From NCBI GenBank assembly GCA_030682715.1, contig JAUXNQ010000008.1, positions 1 through 49,134 of the forward strand: a stretch of DNA of 49,134 bases, read 5' to 3'. Source of the stretch: Methylotenera sp. (lineage in GTDB: Bacteria; Pseudomonadota; Gammaproteobacteria; Burkholderiales; Methylophilaceae). Below are positions 43,403 through 49,134 of the stretch, in pieces. Both the position numbers and the translations under genes were made by a program. The stretch's first letter is position 1. Each line of letters opens with the position of its first letter. The notes under the pieces were generated by a model that ran no database searches, was not told the origin of the DNA, and saw nothing but the letters and a program-made list of their open reading frames with translations.

Positions 43403-44633
43403 TCGCACTGTTTATGTTGGCCTAGCCTCTAAATCTGATGAGGCAATTATCTCTGCTGGCATCCTTAAGCTCGCTCGCCGAGGTGTTGTTGAATCAAGCC
43501 AATTCGCTTACGGGAAGGGCTTTCTAGCTTCGCCTATTGCATGCGCCCTTAATCCTTTGCATCTTCCACTTAAAAACGAGCCTATGAGCGTTCCTGAGCG
43601 TCGCATACGTGACGGTGGTGCGTTACCACTGACGCTTAGTGACGCCTTGCCTGATGACTGGGGTCGGAAAGTGCTGGAAGCGCAACAAGGTAGAACATTA
43701 GATGATATTGATGTGCTGTTGCTCACCAACGCAAATCGTGTAGGTGCAATGGCTTTTGCCGAAACCTTACCTATTCAAATCAGCCAATCCGATAATGAAT
43801 TGTTCTCACTAGATGAAATGTCGGATGCGGTAAGACGGTTAGAGCTTGCAATGGATATCCCGTTAGCCATGAGGCGCTTGCTCAATAGAGGTGGCAGCTT
43901 AGGTGGCGCAAGACCGAAAGCAGATTTCATTCATGATAATCAAAGATGGATCGCTAAATTCCCAGCAAATGCTGATGACCATGATGTTGAGTTACTTGAA
44001 GCCGCGGTGCTTGAGTTAGCTACATTATGTGGTATTGAGGTCTCACCGTACAAGCTTGAAAAGATCCATCACGGGCATGCGCTACTACTTAGACGCTTTG
44101 ACCGATTAGGTGATGTTGATGACGAAAGAAGAATTCATTACCTCTCTGCATCTCCGTTGCTAAATGTGCCGTACAACTCAAATGATGGAAGCTATATTGA
44201 GTTAGCTCAGGTAATAAGAAGAATTGCTGCCGATCCTGCGCATGACCTAGATCAGCTATACCGCAGGATGATATTGAATCTGATAATCGACAACACCGAT
44301 GACCATGTGAAGAATCACGGGATGCTTCATGTAGAAGGCAATCAATACAAACTAGCGCCTGCGTTTGATGTAGTGATGCAATTAACGAATACTTATTACC
44401 AGGAATTAGCAATCGTCCCAGGTAATAACAATTCAAAGCTAAGTTTAGCCATTCAAGCGGCACCACACTTTGGAATTAATGAACCTGACGCTAGAGTAAT
44501 CATTGATGAAGTTGAACAAAAAGCAGAACAAGCGTTATTGCCTATCATTGAGAAACTAGGCGGTGATGAAGTATTAATGAACAGAGTGCGTCGCTGCCTA
44601 GACCGGCAGCTTGCATTCATACATGAAGAGTAA
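43392..44633 (+). CDS. hipA: HipA-like serine/threonine kinase toxin
   Basis: A 413-residue kinase. HipA toxins phosphorylate an aminoacyl-tRNA synthetase (GltX in E. coli) and slow growth, producing persisters. Visible are the N-terminal domain (GGALPLTLSDALPDDWGRKVLE), the glycine-rich SLGGARPKADF near 170, WIAKFPA, and the catalytic NTDDHVKNHGML near 300-311, with DVVMQ further on for metal binding. Start is GTG inside hipB. The catalytic loop is intact, so the toxin is probably active and may stabilise the island. Confidence 0.92.
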   Translation: MISNRTVYVGLASKSDEAIISAGILKLARRGVVESSQFAYGKGFLASPIACALNPLHLPLKNEPMSVPERRIRDGGALPLTLSDALPDDWGRKVLEAQQGRTLDDIDVLLLTNANRVGAMAFAETLPIQISQSDNELFSLDEMSDAVRRLELAMDIPLAMRRLLNRGGSLGGARPKADFIHDNQRWIAKFPANADDHDVELLEAAVLELATLCGIEVSPYKLEKIHHGHALLLRRFDRLGDVDDERRIHYLSASPLLNVPYNSNDGSYIELAQVIRRIAADPAHDLDQLYRRMILNLIIDNTDDHVKNHGMLHVEGNQYKLAPAFDVVMQLTNTYYQELAIVPGNNNSKLSLAIQAAPHFGINEPDARVIIDEVEQKAEQALLPIIEKLGGDEVLMNRVRRCLDRQLAFIHEE

Positions 44634-44728
44634 GATGGTGATGCTGTAGAGTTAAGTGTTATATATATTATTAGTTAATAGAACTGACTGGGTGAAATAT
44701 TAAATATCAATCACTTAACTTATGCATT

Positions 44729-45601
44729 TCACCGCAATATCCGTTTACGCCCTGTATTAAGACGGCTTCTCATCCCTCTAAGATTGTCATAAACAATTCG
44801 ATTTAAGGCCGTATGCGCAAGCGTACTAAGGCTATACATCCTAGCACCAACACCTTTTCGATAACGTCTTTTTCTCTCACCGATTATAGCAAAAGTACGC
44901 TCGATTAAGGTTAACCCTTCGGTCGAATATGACTTGAATTGTCGAAACTTGAAATACCTGGAAAGCTCTGTAAATTTATAATTCTTAGCATCATCAAGAT
45001 TAGAAAACGGCAACGCATTACCTCTGAGGGTAATCTCAATCCTCGCTCGATAGTGATCCTGTGGGATTGGTTTCTTTTTATCAATCGTTTTAATGTATAT
45101 GCGCATTGATTCATCGTCTGATTCTTGCTTTCCAATACATATAGTCCCGCCTCTACGCAGTAAAGTAAGCAAGCGTTCTTTTGAATGAATTAAAATTAGC
45201 TCATTTTTAACTCCGAAAGTAATTCTTCGATTATCACTAACTGGGTTAGCCAACATGGTATTAAAATTGGTGGCATGCTCAACAAGCTCATCAAAGTTAG
45301 AATCTTTAGAGTACGCATCAAAGCTAACTTCCAAAGTTGAAATAACCGGCTCTGATTCTAATTCATAAAGCGATTTTAATTTTTTAATACTTCGCTCAAG
45401 GTCATTCCAAAAAGTTACATCATGGAATCTGACTTTAAATATCGTGGCAGCACCTCCAGCACCTTCGTTTACTGGTTCAACATAAACAAAACCAGTGTTT
45501 CGTTTTATGCTGAATCCGTTTGTTGGTTGCTTCGTTACAAATCTAAACTCAACAAAATCAATTACTGTTGTATATAAATATTTATTCGTATCCGTTTGCA
45601 A
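44729..45601 (-). CDS. Possible replication-initiator-like protein
   Basis: A 290-residue protein with a strand-rich pattern: TTVIDFVEFRFVTKQP, IFKVRFHDVTFWNDLERSI, VISTLEVSFDAYS, YRARIEITLRGNALPF, and a basic C-terminus (RSRLNTGRKRILR). The RIEITLRG and LEVSFD strands recall rolling-circle replication initiators of phages and plasmids, but no clear HUH motif is visible, so the call is weak. I chose TTG at 45601 because a perfect AGGAGG lies 5 bp upstream; the longer frame from TTG 45631 has none. It stands next to excisionase and integrase genes, a usual place for a replication gene. Confidence 0.4.
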   Translation of the reverse strand: MQTDTNKYLYTTVIDFVEFRFVTKQPTNGFSIKRNTGFVYVEPVNEGAGGAATIFKVRFHDVTFWNDLERSIKKLKSLYELESEPVISTLEVSFDAYSKDSNFDELVEHATNFNTMLANPVSDNRRITFGVKNELILIHSKERLLTLLRRGGTICIGKQESDDESMRIYIKTIDKKKPIPQDHYRARIEITLRGNALPFSNLDDAKNYKFTELSRYFKFRQFKSYSTEGLTLIERTFAIIGERKRRYRKGVGARMYSLSTLAHTALNRIVYDNLRGMRSRLNTGRKRILR

Positions 45602-45632
45602 ATAAACCTCCTGTGTAATTAATAAATTCAAA

Positions 45633-45646
45633 AGTCACTAGTGACT
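45633..45646. promoter_or_regulatory. 14-bp perfect palindrome upstream of the replication-like gene
   Basis: AGTCACTAGTGACT is a perfect palindrome, with AATTCA and GAATT flanks extending the symmetry. It lies 31 bp upstream of the TTG start, in the 230-bp divergent gap with the excisionase gene, and is a candidate operator or nick site. Confidence 0.55.
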
Positions 45647-45864
45647 GAATTTATTATAGTAAGCAGGTTGCTTATTTTCGCTTCAAAGCACCAAATATTT
45701 ATTCAAGGATGGATTTTGGTTTACTTGGGTTGGCCTTTTTAATAATTTTTAATTTTAGTAAACAATGACTTATTAAAATATTTTGAAATTGCCTATAAAA
45801 ATAGTGGACGAGCTGACTATACTATTTCTGTAAGACAAATTTTTAACCACAGAATGGAGAGTTT

Positions 45865-46086
45865 ATGACAGATAACGTAGTACATATCAGTAAAGCAAAA
45901 AGCAATCTACTAACACGAAATGAGGCAGCTGAATATCTAGGTGTCACACCTCAGACACTTGCAGTTTGGGCATGCACTAGGCGATATAACTTACCCGTTA
46001 TAAAAATGGGGCGTCTAGCTAAATATAAGTTGAGCGACCTCGATGCATTCATCAATAGCCGCTCAGTTGGAGGCATAGCTGCATAA
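45865..46086 (+). CDS. Excisionase-like helix-turn-helix protein
   Basis: A 73-residue protein of the HTH_17/MerR-like excisionase type: LLTRNEAAEYLGVTPQTLAVWACTRRYNLPVIKMGRLAKYKLSDLDAFI pattern, with helix-turn-helix (residues 16-32) and wing (40-55). It converges with the integrase gene (30-bp gap). A GGAGAG site precedes the ATG. By analogy it directs island excision or controls the integrase. Confidence 0.82.
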   Translation: MTDNVVHISKAKSNLLTRNEAAEYLGVTPQTLAVWACTRRYNLPVIKMGRLAKYKLSDLDAFINSRSVGGIAA

Positions 46087-46115
46087 CCTAAAGAAATTCA
46101 ACTATGAAATTAAAC

Positions 46116-47471
46116 TCAATCAGGCGTATCAGTTTTAATGGTATCGCCTGACCTTGAATTCTGCGAATCAGCTTCTGCTAGTTTAATCATCATTTCAGTA
46201 GCTTTTTCCATTGCCATCAAAACAGGCTCATTACTTAATCTCGCATATATCTTTGTAGATTCTTGAGATTTGTGTCCAAGTGCCTCACCTATAATTGGTA
46301 AACTTGCACCGGTATTTGCAGCCCAAGAACCTAAGCTTCTTCTCAAGTCATGAATTCTTAAATCTGGAATTCCAGCATCCACTCTAATTTCACTCCAGTA
46401 TTTTTTAGGACTCCATATATGTCCAGTAACTGAGTCAGATGGGAATACCCATTCACTCTCATTACCCTGCCTAGACTCAAGTACTTCAATAGCCTTCTGC
46501 GTTAATGGTATGTACATCTCTTCAGTGCTTTTTGCTTTATCCGCAGGGATCGTCCACATCCTTTGATAAAAGTCCAAATCTTCCCATCTCATAGAAATAA
46601 CGTTTTCTCGTCTAGCTCCAGTAAACAAGGCTAAATATATAAAATCTTTAACGTACTGTCGCTTGCTCTCATTTACAGCTTTAAATAATTTAGGAAGTTC
46701 ATTTGCCTGAACAAATCGACTTCTCTTTTCCTCCTTAAATTTAACAATACCATTGCATGGGTTGGGTCCAGAAAAATAGCCCCATTCGATTGCTTTGTTA
46801 TAAATTGCACGCAGAGATTGATAAGTTCTATTGGCTGTATATTTACCAAAGCCCTCATTTAAAGAAAGCATCAATTCTCTTACGTCTTCATTAGTAATAT
46901 TTGAAAGCTTCCTATTCTCCCAATTCACTGACCCAGGTTTTTTCAACCTAGGAAGCCCATGAGGCTTTTTATTGTCTGGTGGGATAGCACCTAAATATCT
47001 CTCAAAGTTATCAGTTATATCATTTATTGTTTTCTTACCATTGGGAATCAAATGTCGGTTGACGTATTTATCAAAAGCTTGCCTGAGATTAATTTCACCC
47101 AACTCTTTTCTTCTTACCTCTTTTTTAACTTGAGCTATAGAAATTCCTTTATCAAGCTCCAAATTAACTGCATTTGCAAATATACGCGCCATTTTCACGT
47201 TAAGAGATGGGCTGTTATGAAGCAACGTTAGCGGATCAAACCCAACCTCAAATTCTCGCGACTCTGGCAAGTTTGAATCAAACGTCCCCAGAGGCACCCT
47301 TTCCGACTTACGCTTAACTTTTCTATAAACCTCAAAAGTTACTTTCCCTGTTGGGTGATGTATAAGTCGAAATGCCCTTACTTTTAAATCCCTATATGGC
47401 GTGCGTTTAGATGGAACTGAAAGAGCTAAAATCGCTGCCCTAGTAAAATTGAATTGATTGTCTTTTCCCAT
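46116..47471 (-). CDS. Tyrosine-recombinase integrase of island 2
   Basis: A 451-residue integrase. The catalytic domain shows Arg in LFTGARRENVISMRWEDL (near 290), HDLRRSLGSW (H-x-L-R-R, near 372), LGHKSQEST and the nucleophile Tyr in TKIYARLS (near 412). The N-terminal part has a core-binding SAM-like domain (LRQAFDKYVNRHL). It starts 141 bp from attR and reads toward the island interior. The paired GTGYTACC repeats lie just before its start codon and may be arm sites. It appears intact. Confidence 0.95.
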   Translation of the reverse strand: MGKDNQFNFTRAAILALSVPSKRTPYRDLKVRAFRLIHHPTGKVTFEVYRKVKRKSERVPLGTFDSNLPESREFEVGFDPLTLLHNSPSLNVKMARIFANAVNLELDKGISIAQVKKEVRRKELGEINLRQAFDKYVNRHLIPNGKKTINDITDNFERYLGAIPPDNKKPHGLPRLKKPGSVNWENRKLSNITNEDVRELMLSLNEGFGKYTANRTYQSLRAIYNKAIEWGYFSGPNPCNGIVKFKEEKRSRFVQANELPKLFKAVNESKRQYVKDFIYLALFTGARRENVISMRWEDLDFYQRMWTIPADKAKSTEEMYIPLTQKAIEVLESRQGNESEWVFPSDSVTGHIWSPKKYWSEIRVDAGIPDLRIHDLRRSLGSWAANTGASLPIIGEALGHKSQESTKIYARLSNEPVLMAMEKATEMMIKLAEADSQNSRSGDTIKTDTPD

Positions 47472-47481
47472 ATAAATTTTA

Positions 47482-47500
47482 GTGTTACCCTCGTGCTACC
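47482..47500. promoter_or_regulatory. Candidate integrase arm sites, right end
   Basis: GTGTTACCCTCGTGCTACC matches the left-end block (25820-25838) at 17 of 19 positions and keeps the 11-bp spacing. It lies 11-29 bp upstream of the integrase start codon, so it may also regulate that gene. Confidence 0.55.
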
Positions 47501-47611
47501 ATTTTCATTAAAAATGATATATTTTTATTAATTAATGAAAAGAGATAATAGCTCAAGAACCAATAGGGATAAAGAGTCGTGAATATATATTAATATTCAT
47601 TAATGTATTAC

Positions 47612-47665
47612 TACTTGGCTACGAACCAAGGGGTCAGGAGTTCGAATCTCTTCGGGCGCACCATA
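47612..47665 (+). repeat. attR of island 2
   Basis: Exact 54-base copy of the tRNA-Arg 3' half including CCA and two further bases. It lacks the 5' half of the tRNA, so it is not a functional gene. Confidence 0.93.
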
Positions 47666-47671
47666 TAAAAC

Positions 47672-47704
47672 AAAGGCTTACAGTTTAACGACTGTAAGCC
47701 TTTT
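47672..47704 (+). terminator. Native tRNA-Arg terminator
   Basis: AAAGGCTTACAG and CTGTAAGCCTTTT form a perfect stem after attR. This is where the chromosomal tRNA-Arg terminator would lie before island insertion. Confidence 0.8.
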
Positions 47705-47753
47705 GTCTTTCTAGCATCCCATAAACACATATGCCAATACATTATAGAAAACT

Positions 47754-48071
47754 TTGCATATCAGCAAAGTTTTATCCCTTGTAGAAGATGATCAGTTTTT
47801 TGTGCATAATGGCTTAGATTTTTGGTTCACGCCAGAAGAAGCAAAAGCTAAGATACCCACGAAGTGGAAGCAATTTTTAATTACTTGGTCTGCTATCTTC
47901 CCATTAGTGCTTACCATATCAGCGCTAGTTGATTGGCTCACGACGACTATTCCAATCAACCCGAGTCATGAGTTAAAGGTGTTAAGTATTACGTTTCTTG
48001 TAGTATTGATGATGGTGTATGTGGTGATGCCACGTTATACCAAATTAGTTCATCAATGGTTATTTAGTTAA
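47754..48071 (+). pseudogene. Remnant of a monooxygenase-type membrane protein
   Basis: About 98 residues match the C-terminal half of 'antibiotic biosynthesis monooxygenase' membrane proteins: NGLDFWFTPEEA, WKQFLITWSAIFPLVLTISALV and VLSITFLVVLMMVYVVMPRYTKLVHQWLF, with two membrane segments. The N-terminal ferredoxin-like domain of about 90 residues is missing. The frame opens at a TTG inside a perfect hairpin (AAAACTTTGC/GCAAAGTTTT, 47748-47773) and has no ribosome-binding site, so it is probably a truncated relic next to the island border. Confidence 0.65.
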
Positions 48072-48080
48072 CACCAGGGT

Positions 48081-48860
48081 TTATTCTGTGACGCCTTTCA
48101 CTTTTAATAACTCAGCAATGTGGGTGTTGCCTGAACTATTGGCTAGCGCTAATGTAGACTTTCCATTTTTACCACGAGCGAATACATCAGCACCCCGCTC
48201 AATCAACAGTTCTGCCACCTCAGCGGTACCACCAGAAAGTGAGAGCAATAAAGGTGTGAAGCCAAGGCTATCTCTGTCATTGACATAAGCACCCCTTTTA
48301 ATCAACATTTCGGCAATCGTTTTATAGCCATGCATCTGTTTACCACACACCAGTAAAAGTGGCGTTACGCCTCTTCTGTCATAGGCATTGACGTCTGCAC
48401 CTTTATTAATCAAGATGCCAGCAATGACTGTGTAGCCTTTTTTTAGGGCGACAAGCAAAACTGGCGTGCCTTCTTCATCGTTAATATGTATATTAAAATT
48501 ACTGCGAACAAAAAGATCTACTGTCGCTTGATCGCCATCACTCACAGCGAGCAAAAACTGCTCTTTACTTCGTTCAATACCCAGCCTCTTTAATTCGTTT
48601 ATGGCTGCATCAACACCTTCTGATTCACGGATATATTGAGATTGTCGTGCTTGCCTAAGCCTCAGGATATCGTCGATGACCTCCTTAGGGAATCCCTGCC
48701 GCCCACCGCGCGAGTCAATAATTAAACTACTAAAGTAATCGTGAATTTGTGGTGTATGCCACAATTGTTCAATCTTAATCAAAATACGCTCAAAACGCTT
48801 TTCAAGCGCATACGGATAATTGTCACCAAGATATTCAAAAAAAGGATGTTTCATTGACAT
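48081..48860 (-). CDS. Ankyrin-repeat protein
   Basis: A 259-residue protein with an N-terminal helical region (YPYALEKRFERILIKIEQLWHTPQIHDYF) and at least four ankyrin repeats from about residue 125: NINDEEGTPVLLVALKKGYTVIAGILINKGADVN, AYDRRGVTPLLLVCG, DRDSLGFTPLLLSLSGGTAEVAELLIERGAD, and GKNGKSTLALANSSGNTHIAELL in pattern. Ankyrin repeats bind other proteins. No signal peptide is seen, so it is expected in the cytoplasm. It lies in the chromosomal flank, convergent with the membrane-protein remnant. The partner is unknown. Confidence 0.88.
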   Translation of the reverse strand: MSMKHPFFEYLGDNYPYALEKRFERILIKIEQLWHTPQIHDYFSSLIIDSRGGRQGFPKEVIDDILRLRQARQSQYIRESEGVDAAINELKRLGIERSKEQFLLAVSDGDQATVDLFVRSNFNIHINDEEGTPVLLVALKKGYTVIAGILINKGADVNAYDRRGVTPLLLVCGKQMHGYKTIAEMLIKRGAYVNDRDSLGFTPLLLSLSGGTAEVAELLIERGADVFARGKNGKSTLALANSSGNTHIAELLKVKGVTE

Positions 48861-48996
48861 ATTGATTACTTACTTATCCCATCATTTAAGTTAAATTAGC
48901 CATACAACTGCCGACTAGTGGCAATGACTACCTCATCCGTGCAATCTTTTACATGTTTGCAGAAATACTATTTAGACGAGTTCTATATTCTAGAGA

Positions 48997-49134
48997 AGAC
49001 CTTTGCAAAAGCAGCTAAATTAAAAAAGCCCCTTTGATTGCCCATAATCTCCTGGAATATCGTGATTAGCTGGTGTTTTCGTCCCTATTGGAATGGTTTG
49101 CACGCTGCTTGACGCAGTTTTGTGGGGTAGTAGG
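48997..49134. mobile_element. Possible left end of an IS5-family insertion sequence (partial)
   Basis: AGACCTTTGCAAAA (48997-49010) resembles the terminal inverted repeat of IS5-family elements of the Neisseria IS1106 type, and CTAG, a favoured IS5-family target, stands 3 bp before it (48990-48993). The following 124 bases have no start codon of a transposase yet and run off the window. This rests on recalled end sequences only. Confidence 0.35.

Larger units (their letters stand above)
25720..47665. mobile_element. Island 2: composite defence and DNA-repair island in tRNA-Arg
   Basis: About 21.9 kb between perfect 54-bp direct repeats. Near the right repeat are an integrase, an excisionase and a possible replication initiator. 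Cargo from left to right: HNH nuclease, five-gene Mza-like defence operon, umuC, orphan pqqA, a repair-gene block with umuD, SRAP and nuclease, a DCC-family protein, an XRE regulator and HipBA. The defence operon is visibly more AT-rich than the repair block, and an 11-bp repeat array separates them, so at least two acquisitions are likely. No conjugation genes are present. Confidence 0.88.

Overview
The window looks like a chromosome segment of a methylotrophic betaproteobacterium, most likely Methylophilaceae (Methylotenera-like). The reasons are a moderately low-GC core with the order recA-recX-alaS-lysC-tRNA-Ser, a typical PQQ precursor peptide gene (pqqA), and protein sequences of betaproteobacterial type. 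This placement comes from recognition of gene content, not from a search.

Region 1 (1-15.2 kb) is core chromosome: photolyase (phrB), lipid-asymmetry lipoprotein (mlaA), a cluster of palindromic repeats, pmbA/tldE, darP, a TusA-like protein lacking its cysteine, a PDZ protein, mog, a thiL-pgpA-pncC run with overlapping genes, recA-recX, alaS, lysC and tRNA-Ser(GCT).

Region 2 (15.2-25.6 kb) is an integrative and mobilizable element in the 3' end of tRNA-Ser. It has a P4-type integrase, a leftward transfer operon (MobB-like coupling protein with a frameshift, MobC-like relaxase, small proteins, VirB5-like and VirB6-like proteins), a replication-initiator-like gene, an AlpA regulator with a coupled 36-residue protein, and about 0.8 kb of highly structured non-coding DNA that is a candidate oriT or origin. 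It has no VirB4-type motor, so it would need a helper to transfer. A degenerate copy of the tRNA-Ser end marks the right border, only 62 bp before the next tRNA.

Region 3 (25.7-47.7 kb) is a second island in tRNA-Arg(ACG), bounded by a perfect 54-bp direct repeat. It holds an HNH nuclease (probably 5'-truncated), a five-gene operon (GHKL/MutL-MORC-like ATPase, Z1 helicase, DUF4420 PD-(D/E)XK nuclease, AIPR protein, C5-cytosine methyltransferase) that matches the known Mza-type defence composition, an SOS/DNA-repair block (umuC, DnaQ-UvrC-like nuclease, DUF4144, SOUL haem protein, umuD, SRAP, a thermonuclease), an orphan pqqA, a HipBA toxin-antitoxin pair, a possible replication initiator, an excisionase and an integrase. 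A four-unit 11-bp repeat at 34.9 kb, between the defence operon and umuC, may be the scar of an older integration, so the island looks composite.

Region 4 (47.7-49.1 kb) is chromosomal flank: the native tRNA-Arg terminator, a membrane-domain remnant of an antibiotic-biosynthesis-monooxygenase-type protein, an ankyrin-repeat protein, and a possible IS5-family end running off the window.

The least explained items are the structured locus at 22.9-23.5 kb, two distant hairpin elements whose outer stems covary (16.7 and 19.7 kb), the shared palindrome touching the start codons of umuC and umuD, and three small proteins with strong ribosome-binding sites.
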